Of a stretch of 64,000 nucleotides of DNA, positions 7,399 through 16,165 are shown piece after piece. Every line of letters starts with the position of its first letter. Within the stretch, counting starts at the first letter, position 1. The position numbers and the translations under genes were made by a program. This stretch comes from Acidimicrobiia bacterium (GTDB lineage Bacteria > Actinomycetota > Acidimicrobiia > Acidimicrobiales > CAIXPF01). The notes under the pieces are model-generated. The model worked only from the letters and a program-made list of their open reading frames with translations. It searched no databases and was not told where the DNA came from. Where the stretch lies: NCBI GenBank assembly GCA_947476745.1, contig CANJRG010000002.1, positions 124,001 through 188,000 on the forward strand, read 5' to 3'.

Positions 7399-9969
7399 AT
7401 GAGCGCAGCACCCCGCCCCCGGCAGGTCCCCGACAAGCCGTCGCTCGACGGTGTCGAAGCACGTTGGGACCGCGCCTGGACCGAACAGGGCACCTACACC
7501 TTCGACCGGACCAGGACCCGGCCGGAGGTCTACGCCATCGACACCCCACCACCCACGGTGTCCGGTTCGTTGCACGTCGGCCACGTGTTCTCCTACACCC
7601 ACACCGACGCCGTCGCCCGCTATCAGCGGATGCGGGGCAAGGCCGTGTTCTACCCGATGGGCTGGGATGACAACGGTCTGCCGACCGAGCGCCGGGTGCA
7701 GAACTACTTCGGGGTACGTTGCGACCCGTCGCTGCCCTACGACCCCGGCTTCGAGCCGCCGGCCGAACCGCCGAAGCAGCAGATCTCGGTCAGCCGACCC
7801 AACTTCATCGAGCTGTGCGAGCGGCTGACCTCCACCGACGAGAAGGCCTTCGAGGACCTGTTCCGCAGGCTCGGGCTCTCGGTCGACTGGTCGCTGGTGT
7901 ACGCCACCATCGACGAACGCAGCCGGCGGATCTCCCAGCGGGCGTTCCTACGCAACCTGGCCCGTGGGGAGGCCTACCAGCAGGAAGCACCCACCCTGTG
8001 GGACGTCGACTTCCGCACCGCCGTGGCCCAGGCCGAGCTCGAGGACCGTGAGCAGCCAGGCGCCTACCACAAGCTGGCCTTCCACCGTCCCGGTGGTGCC
8101 GGCGACATCGAGATCGACACCACCCGGCCCGAGCTGCTCGCCGCCTGCGTGGCCCTCGTCGCCCACCCCGACGACCCCCGCTACCAACCGTATTTCGGTA
8201 GCACGGTCACCACCCCGCTCTTCGGCGTCGAGGTACCGATTCGGGCCCACGAGCTGGCCGATCCCGACAAGGGCACCGGCATCGCCATGGTCTGCACCTT
8301 CGGCGACCTCACCGATGTCACCTGGTGGCGCGAGTTGGACCTACCGGCCCGTTCGATCATCGGCTGGGACGGGCGCATCCTGGCCAACCCGCCCGAGGCC
8401 ATCGCCTCCGATGCCGGCCAGGCGGCTTACGCCCAGATCGCCGGCAAGACCGTCAAGCAGGCCCAGGCCACCCTGGTCGAGCTGCTGCAGGCCAGCGGCG
8501 AGCTGGTGGGCGAGATCCGCAAGATCACCCACCCGGTGAAGTTCTTCGAGAAGGGCGACCGGCCGCTGGAGATCGTGGCCACCCGCCAGTGGTACATCCG
8601 CAACGGCGGCCGCGACGAGGCCCTGCGCGAGACGATGTTGGCCCGCGGCCGGGAGCTGCAATGGCACCCCGAGTACATGCGCCACCGCTACGAGAGCTGG
8701 GTGGCCGGCCTCAACGGCGACTGGCTGATCAGCCGCCAGCGCTTCTTCGGCGTGCCCATCCCCATCTGGTACCCGCTCGATGCCGATGGCCATCCCATCC
8801 ACGACGAGCCGCTGGTTCCGGACGAGTCACGGCTGCCCATCGACCCCTCGACCGATGTCCCCGACGGCTTCGACGCCTCCCAGCGTGGTGTTCCCGGCGG
8901 GTTCATGGGCGACCCCGACATCATGGACACCTGGGCCACGTCGTCGTTGACCCCGCAGATCGGCGGATACTGGGAGGAGGCCGGCGACGACGTTGCCGGC
9001 CTCTACGAGCGGGTCTTCCCCTACGACCTGCGGCCCCAGGCCCACGACATCATCCGCACGTGGTTGTTCTCCACGGTGGTGCGGGCCCACTTCGAGCACG
9101 GCTCGCTGCCGTGGACCGACATCGCCTTGTCGGGCTGGATCCTCGATCCCGACCGCAAGAAAATGTCCAAGTCCAAGGGCAACGTCGTCACCCCTATAGG
9201 GCTGCTCGAGCAGTATGGGTCCGACGCCGTGCGCTACTGGTCGACCTCGGCCCGTCCGGGGGTCGACACCGCCTTCGACGAGGGCCAGATGAAGATCGGC
9301 CGGCGTCTGGCCATCAAGCTGCTCAACGCCTCCAAGTTCGCTCTGTCCCTGGGCGCCGCCGGCGAGGACGCCGCAGTGGACCAGCCGGTCGACCGCGCCA
9401 TGTTGGAGCGGCTCGCCGACCTCGTCGCCGAGGCCACCGCGGCCTTCGACGGCTACGACTACGCCCGGGCGCTCGAGCGTACCGAGACCTTCTTCTGGGA
9501 CTTCTGCGACAACTACCTGGAGCTGGTCAAGGGTCGGGCCTACGGCTCGCAGGGCGAGGGGCCCGCCGCATCGGCCCGCGCCGCCCTCGAACGGGCGCTC
9601 GAGACCCTGCTGAAGCTGTTCGCCCCGTTCCTGCCCTTCGCCACCGAGGAGGTCTGGTCCTGGTGGCGCGACGGCTCGGTGCACACGTCGAGCTGGCCCG
9701 ATGAAGCGGCCCTGCGCTGCGGCGGCGATCCCGCGGTCTACCGGGTCGCCAGCGAGGTACTCGGCGCGGCCCGACGGGCCAAGACCGAGGCCCGCAAGTC
9801 GTTGCGTGCCGCCATCGAGTCGGTGGTGGTGACCGGCCCGGCGGCCGACCTCGACCGGCTCGGCGCCGCCCGCAGCGACGTGCTGGAATCGGGCAACATC
9901 GCCGTACTCGACACCGCCGAGGGCGGCGAGCTGTCCGCGGTGGTCACCCTGGCACCCGATCCGGCCTGA
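7399..9969 (+). CDS. valS: Valyl-tRNA synthetase (alternative actinobacterial type)
   Basis: An 856-aa class I aminoacyl-tRNA synthetase that charges tRNA(Val). The HIGH-type motif is at residues 59-62 (HVGH, in VSGSLHVGHVFSYTHTD) and KMSKS is intact at 588-592. The editing (CP1) region lies between them, and WYIRNGGRDE and QWHPEYM are typical of ValS. The protein ends soon after the anticodon-binding domain and lacks the C-terminal coiled-coil arm seen in standard bacterial ValS. From memory it resembles the second ValS type found in Streptomyces and relatives; whether the genome also has a standard copy cannot be seen. GGGAGAG sits just before the ATG. Confidence 0.93.
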   Translation: MSAAPRPRQVPDKPSLDGVEARWDRAWTEQGTYTFDRTRTRPEVYAIDTPPPTVSGSLHVGHVFSYTHTDAVARYQRMRGKAVFYPMGWDDNGLPTERRVQNYFGVRCDPSLPYDPGFEPPAEPPKQQISVSRPNFIELCERLTSTDEKAFEDLFRRLGLSVDWSLVYATIDERSRRISQRAFLRNLARGEAYQQEAPTLWDVDFRTAVAQAELEDREQPGAYHKLAFHRPGGAGDIEIDTTRPELLAACVALVAHPDDPRYQPYFGSTVTTPLFGVEVPIRAHELADPDKGTGIAMVCTFGDLTDVTWWRELDLPARSIIGWDGRILANPPEAIASDAGQAAYAQIAGKTVKQAQATLVELLQASGELVGEIRKITHPVKFFEKGDRPLEIVATRQWYIRNGGRDEALRETMLARGRELQWHPEYMRHRYESWVAGLNGDWLISRQRFFGVPIPIWYPLDADGHPIHDEPLVPDESRLPIDPSTDVPDGFDASQRGVPGGFMGDPDIMDTWATSSLTPQIGGYWEEAGDDVAGLYERVFPYDLRPQAHDIIRTWLFSTVVRAHFEHGSLPWTDIALSGWILDPDRKKMSKSKGNVVTPIGLLEQYGSDAVRYWSTSARPGVDTAFDEGQMKIGRRLAIKLLNASKFALSLGAAGEDAAVDQPVDRAMLERLADLVAEATAAFDGYDYARALERTETFFWDFCDNYLELVKGRAYGSQGEGPAASARAALERALETLLKLFAPFLPFATEEVWSWWRDGSVHTSSWPDEAALRCGGDPAVYRVASEVLGAARRAKTEARKSLRAAIESVVVTGPAADLDRLGAARSDVLESGNIAVLDTAEGGELSAVVTLAPDPA

Positions 9970-10113
9970 CCGGCCTGGTCGCAGCACCCACCGCTGGCCC
10001 GGGGCTGGATCGCGTCCGCTAGCCTCAGTTGGCCTCGATGCGTGCGGCGCGCGGTCACCCGCGCTCGTGCGCACCACCTGCGGCCACTCTTTCGACATGG
10101 GGGATCACACCTG

Positions 10114-10887
10114 ATGAGCAGCATCGGCTCGTTTCCGGACCTTGGCATCACGACCAGCGACGACTTCGTCACCACGGTGGAGATCCAGCGCCCGCCGCAC
10201 AACTACTTCGACCATGCCCTGATCGCGTCGCTCGCCGACGCCTTCACCGCCCTCGACGCCCATGACGGCACCCGGGCCATCGTGCTGTGCGCCGACGGAA
10301 AGTCCTTCTGCGCCGGCGCCAACTTCGGGGGCGGCCGTAGCGAGGACAAGCCGGGCGACCTCTACCGCGAGGCGGTGCGCCTGTTCTCCACCAAGACCCC
10401 GGTGGTGGCCGCGGTGCAGGGTGCCGCCATCGGTGGTGGCCTCGGCGTGGCGCTCATGGCCGACTTCCGCATCGCCAGCCCCGAGGCCCGCTTCGCCGCC
10501 AACTTCGCCCGACTCGGCTTCCACCAGGGGTTCGGCCTCAGCGTGACCCTGCCGGCCCTGGTCGGCCAGCAGAAGGCCCTCGAGCTGCTCTACACCGGCC
10601 GCCGGATCAACGGCGAGGAAGCGCTGGCCATGGGCATGGCCGATCGCCTGGTCCCCCTGGAATCCCTGCGTGCGGAGGCCCACGCCTTCGCGCTGGAGAT
10701 CGCCCGCTCGGCGCCGCTGGCCGTGACCTCGATCCGCCAGACCCTGCGCGGCGACCTCGCCGACAAGGTGAAGGCCGCCACCGACCACGAGTTGGTGGAG
10801 CAGGACCGCCTGCGCCGCACCGAGGACTTCAAGGAAGGCGTGCGGGCCACCGCCGAGCGCCGCCTGCCCAACTTCCAGGGCAAGTAG
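10114..10887 (+). CDS. Crotonase-family protein (enoyl-CoA hydratase-like)
   Basis: A 257-aa crotonase-fold protein. The oxyanion-hole segments are clear (SFCAGANF and AAIGGGLGVAL). In classical enoyl-CoA hydratase the first catalytic Glu lies in a PExxLG segment; here that place reads NFARLG, so this Glu is missing. The position of the second Glu is kept (ALELL). Hydration of enoyl-CoA is therefore uncertain; isomerisation, hydrolysis or another CoA-ester reaction is possible. The ATG at 10114 was chosen because GGGGGA precedes it and the crotonase homology begins shortly after; an earlier in-frame ATG at 10042 would add an Arg-rich stretch. It converges with rpmE across a large terminator. 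Confidence 0.85.
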   Translation: MSSIGSFPDLGITTSDDFVTTVEIQRPPHNYFDHALIASLADAFTALDAHDGTRAIVLCADGKSFCAGANFGGGRSEDKPGDLYREAVRLFSTKTPVVAAVQGAAIGGGLGVALMADFRIASPEARFAANFARLGFHQGFGLSVTLPALVGQQKALELLYTGRRINGEEALAMGMADRLVPLESLRAEAHAFALEIARSAPLAVTSIRQTLRGDLADKVKAATDHELVEQDRLRRTEDFKEGVRATAERRLPNFQGK

Positions 10888-10938
10888 CACGTCGTCCTGC
10901 GCCGCGTTCGCCGGGTTCGCACCCGGCGAACGTGACGG

Positions 10939-10995
10939 ACCAGGACGCGACGAGGGGGTGGGTGCCGAGTTCCCACCCCCTCGTCGCGTCCTGGT
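10939..10995. terminator. Perfect 24-bp inverted repeat between convergent genes
   Basis: Arms 10939-10962 and 10972-10995 are perfectly complementary with a 9-base loop. The repeat lies between the converging crotonase and rpmE genes, so it can terminate both transcripts. No T-run follows on either strand. Confidence 0.85.
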
Positions 10996-11006
10996 GCCGG
11001 AAGGAA

Positions 11007-11258
11007 CTACTTGTTGCGGCGGCCGTACCGACGCTCGAAGCGCTCCACACGACCGGCGGTGTCCACGATGGTCATCGTGCCGGTGAAGAACGGATGGCTG
11101 CGGTGGGAGATGTCCACCTTGGCCAGCGGGTAGGTGTTGCCATCCTCCCAGACGATGGTCTCGTTGGTCTGGATCGTGGACTTGGTCAGGAAGGCGTAGT
11201 CCACGGCGCGGTCCTGAAACACGACCGGGCGGTAGTTGGGGTGGATGTCCTTCTGCAC
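11007..11258 (-). CDS. rpmE2: 50S ribosomal protein L31, type B
   Basis: An 83-aa ribosomal protein of the large subunit. It begins [14 protein letters not shown] and contains SHPFFTG, both typical of L31. It has no cysteines, so it is the zinc-free type B form, which in many bacteria replaces the zinc-binding form when zinc is scarce. Start codon GTG at 11258, with GGAGGA a few bases upstream. The gene is divergent from the DUF3039 gene. I see no clear Zur operator, but I could not search systematically. Confidence 0.93.
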   Translation of the reverse strand: MQKDIHPNYRPVVFQDRAVDYAFLTKSTIQTNETIVWEDGNTYPLAKVDISHRSHPFFTGTMTIVDTAGRVERFERRYGRRNK

Positions 11259-11358
11259 GTTTCGTCCTCCAGCGTTCGGGCGGCCATCAAGTATGCCCGC
11301 TGCAGCGACGCCGCGTCACGTCGGGGTCGCGCCGGGCGACGGGATACGCTGGGCGGCG

Positions 11359-11598
11359 ATGAGCGCCACGGTCACCACTCCCGTCATCGACCCCACTCTG
11401 GCCGAAACCGACGAGGGTGAACACGACCGTTTCTCGCACTACGTGCGCAAGTCCGACATCATGCGGGCGAACATCGAGGGCGTGCCGGCGGTGGCCCTGT
11501 GCGGCAAGAAGTGGATCCCCAACCGGAACCCCGACCGCTACCCGGTCTGCCCCACCTGCAAAGAGATCTACGACTCCCTGAAGGCCGCAGGCCGCTGA
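11359..11598 (+). CDS. DUF3039 family protein
   Basis: A 79-aa protein of the actinobacterial DUF3039 family, whose function is unknown. The hallmark stretch FSHYVRKSDIM is followed by VALCGKKWIPNRNPDRYPVC and CPTCKEIYDS. The three Cys residues (one in LCGK, two in the CPTC motif) suggest a small zinc or metal site. The start at ATG 11359 matches the family length; sequence upstream in frame is not conserved-looking. It precedes serB by 29 bp on the same strand. Confidence 0.88.
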   Translation: MSATVTTPVIDPTLAETDEGEHDRFSHYVRKSDIMRANIEGVPAVALCGKKWIPNRNPDRYPVCPTCKEIYDSLKAAGR

Positions 11599-11627
11599 GC
11601 CCCGCTCGGGACTGGCGGAATTCCATC

Positions 11628-12815
11628 GTGGACCGACATCTCCTGGTGCACGTCGCCGGGCACGACCAACCCGGCGTGACCGCAGCGTTGATGGCCCATC
11701 TGGCCGAGGCCGGCGCCGAGGTGGTCGATGTCGAGCTCATCACCGTGCGCGGCCGGCTCCACCTGAGCGTGCTGATCGCGGTGACCAACCAGCGGCCGCT
11801 CATCCGGGAGCTGCTGCTGATGGGCTGGGAACGAGGCATGCACATCGAGTTCGAGCCGGTCGATCCCGCCTCGCACGCCACCCGCAAGGCCCCGTGGTAC
11901 GCCGTGACGGTGCTCGGCAACCCCATCGGCTCCGACGCGATGGCGGCGGTCACCGCGGCCATCGCCGATCACGGGGCCAACATCGAGCGCATCACCTGCC
12001 TGGCCCGCTACCCCGTCGCGGCCTACGAGCTGGTGATCTCCGCCACCGACATCGGGCCCATCCGCGAGCAGCTGGTCCACGCCTCGCGCCGCATCCGCTT
12101 CGACGTGGCGGTCCAGCCGGACGGCCTGCAGCGACGGGCGATGCGCCTGGTCGCGCTCGATGTCGACTCGACCCTCATCCAGGACGAGGTCATCGAGTTG
12201 CTGGCCGACGAAGCCGGCTGTCGCGAAGAGGTCGCCCGGATCACCGCCGCGGCGATGGCCGGCGAGCTGGACTTCGAGGAGGCGTTGCGGGCGCGGGTGG
12301 CCCTGCTGGCGGGCCTCGACGTTGCCGTGCTCGAACGTGCCCGGCAACGGCTGCGGCTCACGCCGGGTGCCCGTACCTTCGTACGTACCCTCAAGCGGCT
12401 GGGGTTCCGGACCATGATCGTGTCGGGTGGGTTCACCCATTTCACCGACGCCCTAAAAGAGGAGCTCGGCCTCGATCACGCCTTCGCCAACCGGCTGGAG
12501 ATCGTCGATGGCGCCCTGACCGGTCGGATCGTCGGACCGGTGGTCGACCGCCGGCGCAAGGCCGAGATCCTGGCCGAGGTCGCCAGGGCGGAGGGCATCG
12601 AACTGCATCAGACGGTGGCCATCGGCGACGGGGCCAACGACCTCGAGATGCTGGCCCGCGCCGGGCTCGGTATCGCCTTCAATGCCAAGCCGGTGGTGGC
12701 CGATGCCGCCGACACCGCCCTCAACGTGCCGTTCCTCGACGCGGTGCTGTTCATCCTGGGCATCCGACGCGACGACGTCGAAGCGGCCGACGCCGCCCCC
12801 ACGCCTGGCCCCTGA
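11628..12815 (+). CDS. serB: Phosphoserine phosphatase SerB with two ACT domains
   Basis: A 395-aa enzyme that dephosphorylates phosphoserine in the last step of serine synthesis. Two ACT regulatory domains (about residues 3-75 and 88-165) precede a HAD phosphatase domain. The HAD motifs are intact: nucleophile D178 and acid D180 in LDVDSTLI, the Ser motif at IVSGGF (about 264-269), Lys311 and the metal-binding GDGANDLE at 333-340. The two-ACT layout matches mycobacterial SerB2, which serine inhibits allosterically. The GTG at 11628 is preferred because the frame upstream overlaps the DUF3039 gene and is not SerB-like. Confidence 0.93.
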   Translation: MDRHLLVHVAGHDQPGVTAALMAHLAEAGAEVVDVELITVRGRLHLSVLIAVTNQRPLIRELLLMGWERGMHIEFEPVDPASHATRKAPWYAVTVLGNPIGSDAMAAVTAAIADHGANIERITCLARYPVAAYELVISATDIGPIREQLVHASRRIRFDVAVQPDGLQRRAMRLVALDVDSTLIQDEVIELLADEAGCREEVARITAAAMAGELDFEEALRARVALLAGLDVAVLERARQRLRLTPGARTFVRTLKRLGFRTMIVSGGFTHFTDALKEELGLDHAFANRLEIVDGALTGRIVGPVVDRRRKAEILAEVARAEGIELHQTVAIGDGANDLEMLARAGLGIAFNAKPVVADAADTALNVPFLDAVLFILGIRRDDVEAADAAPTPGP

Positions 12816-12833
12816 GCCGGGCCCGGCGGCTCG

Positions 12834-12882
12834 CCCCTGACCGCAGCCCCTGACCGCAGCCCCTGACCGCAGCCCCTGACCG
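12834..12882. repeat. 13-bp tandem repeat, 3.8 copies
   Basis: The unit CCCCTGACCGCAG occurs at 12834, 12847 and 12860, followed by ten bases of a fourth copy. It lies just after serB in the 198-bp gap before the lipoprotein gene. No function is evident. Confidence 0.9.
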
Positions 12883-13013
12883 TCAGCGTTCGCTCCGGTC
12901 GCACCCCGCTGCTTGGTCTCTGACCGGCCGGACCGGCGCCGGCGCGGCTCGCCCATGGGCGGTCGGAACGTCGGACGCTCAATCCGGCCAGGCGGCGCGC
13001 CGATGCAGGCAGG

Positions 13014-13835
13014 GTGGCGCTCCGACCCGACCCCGCACGGCGACCGACGCGGCCGCGGCGATGGAGCTGGGCGCTGATCGCCCCGCTCGTCCTCGGCTGC
13101 GGGGCCGTCCCGGGGCGCGAGGTACTGCTGGAGACCGGCGCGCCCCCACCGACGTCGGACACCGCGAACACCCTGGCCGCCCAGGACCGCAGCATGCCGG
13201 CCACCCGTCAGGCCTCCCGGGCCACCATCGCCGGCCGGGCGACCGTCGACAACGTGGCGGCGAGTACCACGGCGCCGGACGGTCCCCCGGTGCCGGTCGC
13301 GCTGAACGCGCCGGTCACCGTGATCTTGCTGGCGGCCGGGCCGGCCGGAGGGCCCACCGCTAGCGCGACCAGCACGACCCGATCAGGTCCGGCGACCTCG
13401 ACGACGGTCCGCTCGACCACGACCACCTCCGGTGGAGCGTCCTCGACGACGACCAGCAGGGTGAGCACCACCACCTCCACCGCCCCGGCGACGGTCGAGC
13501 TCCGCACCCGCACCCGCGGCGGCACGGTCGTCCTCGTCGACGCCTCCGACACGGCGTTGTACGTGTCGCTCACCGACCCGTCGGGCACCTCGAACTGCGA
13601 CGATGCCTGCGCGCTGAGCTGGGTCCCGCTGTCGGGCTCGGTGACCGGGCAGGCACCCGGCGTCGACCCCGGCCGGATCGGCACGGTCGCCGGGCCCGGT
13701 GGCTCGCTCCACGTCACCTACTACGGCCGTCCGTTGTACCGGCACCGTGGCGAGCCGGCCGGTGGAGCGACCGGCCAGGGCATCGACAACCGCTGGTATC
13801 TGATCGAGCCGGGCGGCGACCCGGTCACGACCTGA
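13014..13835 (+). CDS. Putative lipoprotein with secreted-repeat (COG4315/PF03640-like) domain
   Basis: A 273-aa exported protein. A basic N-terminus and hydrophobic segment end in VLGC, close to a lipobox, so Cys29 may be lipidated. A long Thr/Ser/Ala-rich linker (about residues 60-155) follows. The C-terminal 110 residues match the pattern of the secreted-repeat lipoprotein family: ALYVSLTDPSGTSNCDDACALSW and then VTYYGRPLYRHRGEPAGGATGQG, with the paired Cys residues of that family. Its biochemical role is unknown; some relatives are heme-associated or electron-transfer-linked (inference from family lore). Start is GTG 13014 with only a weak ribosome site. It converges with the dimethylformamidase-like gene. 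Confidence 0.75.
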   Translation: MALRPDPARRPTRPRRWSWALIAPLVLGCGAVPGREVLLETGAPPPTSDTANTLAAQDRSMPATRQASRATIAGRATVDNVAASTTAPDGPPVPVALNAPVTVILLAAGPAGGPTASATSTTRSGPATSTTVRSTTTTSGGASSTTTSRVSTTTSTAPATVELRTRTRGGTVVLVDASDTALYVSLTDPSGTSNCDDACALSWVPLSGSVTGQAPGVDPGRIGTVAGPGGSLHVTYYGRPLYRHRGEPAGGATGQGIDNRWYLIEPGGDPVTT

Positions 13836-13850
13836 GTCCGGACCGCACCC

Positions 13851-13905
13851 GCCCCGCCCCGCCCCGCCCCGCCCCGACTCTGACCGGCCCGACTCTGACC
13901 GGCCC
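13851..13905. repeat. GCCCC x5 followed by a 15-bp unit x2
   Basis: Five GCCCC units (13851-13875) are followed by two perfect copies of GACTCTGACCGGCCC (13876-13890 and 13891-13905). They fill the 79-bp gap between two convergent genes. Confidence 0.9.
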
Positions 13906-13914
13906 CACCCTTGC

Positions 13915-16134
13915 TCAGACCTGCCCGGGTGGCGGGAACGGTGCCGGATCGAGGAAGCGACGCAGGACGTTCGTGGTGACAGTGGCGACGTCGTTGGCGT
14001 AGCCGTTGTGGGCGAGCGCCCCGTACCAGGAGATCGACCCCACCGAGAACACCGCGCCCCCGGCGGGACCCTCGAAGAACACCACGTCGGAGCGGACCTT
14101 GGCGTCGTTCTCGAGGATTGCGGTGGCCAGGAACTCCTCCTTGGTCCGCAACATCTCGGCGCTGTGGTCGAACGAGGTGGCGAGCACCACCGCATGGGCC
14201 GGCGAGCCGAGCGAGGCGTCGAACCGGTCGATCTCCTGGCCCGCGGCGCCGCCACCGATGCCGAACCCGCCGAACACCTCGCCCTCGACACCGTCGAAGA
14301 TCCAGGCGGCGCGGCCCTCGATGCTCTCCTCATGACGCCGGTAGGGCGACGCCCGGTCGAAGCCCTGCGCGGCGAAGCCGACGCCGACGAGCTGGTTGGG
14401 GGCTCGGCCCAGACGGCGCCACAGACCGCCGTACTCGCCACCAAAAGCGTGGTAGTACTCGCCCGGCTCGGCGATCCAGCCCCGGGTCCCGTCCTCGGCC
14501 CGACGCACCTCCATCACCCACGGCTCGTCCGAGCTCCACGCCACCCGCCAGTAGAAGCCGTTTCCGCCGAGGTACATCAGCCGGCCGCCGTCGTCGAGCC
14601 AGCCCGCCAACCCGTCGAGCATCGGCGTCGACCAATACTCGGGATGGCTGCCGGTCATGACCACGCGGTAGGGGTCGAGCAGCGAGGGACCCTCGCGGTG
14701 CAGGTCGTCGTCGGTGATCACGTCGAAGGGGACCCCGAGCGCAGTGAGGTAGGCGACGAGGTTGGTGTCGGCGGTGAACGCCCACCCGTCGGCACCGGGA
14801 CGCAGGTTCAGCACCGGCCGACGCCGCGACGACACCATCACCCCGCTGTGGTCGCCGTGGTACTCGTACATGCTGTAGCCGACCGCCGGATGGTCGCGGA
14901 TGTAGCGGAACTCCGGCCGCAGGCTCGTGTGCGCGGCGAAGAACTCGGCGCCGCTGATGCTCATGCGATGGTTGGCGTAGGCCCAGTAGGTGGCGGTGGG
15001 CAACAACAGCGCCAACGGCGCAGTGGCCGCACCAGCGGCCGGCCGGACCACGAACGGGACCCGGTCCACCTCGCCGTCCGCGGCGGTGATCCGGAAGGCG
15101 TACAGGCCCGAGGGCAGACCGGCCGGTACGGTCAGGCGGAGGTCCGCCTGCCACCCGGCATCGGTGAGGTCGTCGCGGTGGAAGTGGATGGCGGCGTACT
15201 GGGCAGGATCGTCGGCCCAGCGCTGCACCGAGCCGTCCCAGCACGAGCCGGTCACCGCCCGGGTGGGGCTCTGGCGGGTACGTCCGTGCAGCGCTCGTGG
15301 CCCACGGTCCTGCACGGTGACCGTGCCGATCCCGATGGAGAAGTCCCACCCCGCCCACTGGTCCTCGGCCTCGGCCTCGGCCTCGGCCTCGGCCGCAGGC
15401 GCCTCGCCGAGCGGATCACCCGGCGCGTGGCCCCGCAGGAACGGGGCCTCGAGCCGGCCGTCGAAGGAACCGGCGAACACCAACGGGCCTGCGCCGACAC
15501 CGACCCCGACGAGGCCCGGCACCACGACCTCGGCCGCGTCGCCGTGCAGCAGCAGGCGATCGCTGGGCGAGCGGGTGGGCAACGGCTCGTGGCGCAGGAC
15601 CAGCCGGCCGGTGGCCTGGTCGAACCCGGCGGCCACCCGCCACCACCGGCGCTCCACCAACGGACGGGAGCTCTGCACGAACGATCCGGTCGAGCCACCG
15701 ACCCGCAGACCCGGCGTGCCGTCGTCGTCGAGGCCCAGCTCGAACCCGCCGAGACGGGCCAGCACCTGGCGGCCACCGCCGAAACGGGTCGGGTACACCA
15801 GGACCTCGAAGGTGAAGCTGCCCAGGCCGTCCAGCCAGGCGTCGGCCGGGATCTCCACCGACGAACCGGGCCGCAGCGGTTGATGGCCGACATCGATCGA
15901 TTCCGGCCACGACGCACCGGCGAACGCCCGTGGGTCGAGGACCTCCTCCCGGAAGCCCGGGCCCTTGGAGGACGGATCACCGCAGATGGTGCGGACCACG
16001 TCCAGCCGACATGGCCCCGGACCGGCACCGGCATCGGGCTCGGCGCTCATCATCAGCTCGATCTGCTCCCCGGGCCGGACGGCGAACGGATCGCAGTAGC
16101 CCACCAGGGTCTTGGTCGCGGCGGCGTTGGACAC
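13915..16134 (-). CDS. N,N-dimethylformamidase large-subunit homologue
   Basis: A 739-aa protein that aligns by eye along its length with the large subunit of N,N-dimethylformamidase (DmfA2), which hydrolyses dimethylformamide to dimethylamine and formate at a mononuclear iron held by two Tyr and one Glu. The ligand regions are kept: ATYWAYANH (Y383/Y387), YSMYEYHGD (Y423/Y425) and TGSHPEYWS (E499). The N-terminal half has the same order of beta-rich domains (GYCDPFAVRPGE, a lectin-like domain near 95-235, then WDFSIGIG). A short Ala-Glu repeat (residues 248-257) looks like expansion of a hexanucleotide. No small subunit gene is adjacent. Start GTG 16134. The substrate may be an amide or formamide other than dimethylformamide. 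Confidence 0.82.
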   Translation of the reverse strand: MSNAAATKTLVGYCDPFAVRPGEQIELMMSAEPDAGAGPGPCRLDVVRTICGDPSSKGPGFREEVLDPRAFAGASWPESIDVGHQPLRPGSSVEIPADAWLDGLGSFTFEVLVYPTRFGGGRQVLARLGGFELGLDDDGTPGLRVGGSTGSFVQSSRPLVERRWWRVAAGFDQATGRLVLRHEPLPTRSPSDRLLLHGDAAEVVVPGLVGVGVGAGPLVFAGSFDGRLEAPFLRGHAPGDPLGEAPAAEAEAEAEAEDQWAGWDFSIGIGTVTVQDRGPRALHGRTRQSPTRAVTGSCWDGSVQRWADDPAQYAAIHFHRDDLTDAGWQADLRLTVPAGLPSGLYAFRITAADGEVDRVPFVVRPAAGAATAPLALLLPTATYWAYANHRMSISGAEFFAAHTSLRPEFRYIRDHPAVGYSMYEYHGDHSGVMVSSRRRPVLNLRPGADGWAFTADTNLVAYLTALGVPFDVITDDDLHREGPSLLDPYRVVMTGSHPEYWSTPMLDGLAGWLDDGGRLMYLGGNGFYWRVAWSSDEPWVMEVRRAEDGTRGWIAEPGEYYHAFGGEYGGLWRRLGRAPNQLVGVGFAAQGFDRASPYRRHEESIEGRAAWIFDGVEGEVFGGFGIGGGAAGQEIDRFDASLGSPAHAVVLATSFDHSAEMLRTKEEFLATAILENDAKVRSDVVFFEGPAGGAVFSVGSISWYGALAHNGYANDVATVTTNVLRRFLDPAPFPPPGQV

Positions 16135-16165
16135 GGTATCTGTCTAGCCAGTCGCCCGATGACGT

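Noticed and set aside
4997-7552. Long minus-strand frame opposite the amine oxidase and beta-propeller genes
   Set aside because: It spans two real plus-strand genes and the terminator between the propeller and valS, with no motif of its own.
12834-12882. CRISPR-like appearance of the 13-bp repeats
   Set aside because: The copies are directly adjacent without spacers, and no cas gene is present.
15362-15400. Ala-Glu repeat in the dimethylformamidase-like protein as a frameshift site
   Set aside because: The repeat unit is six bases and keeps the frame on both sides, so the protein continues intact.
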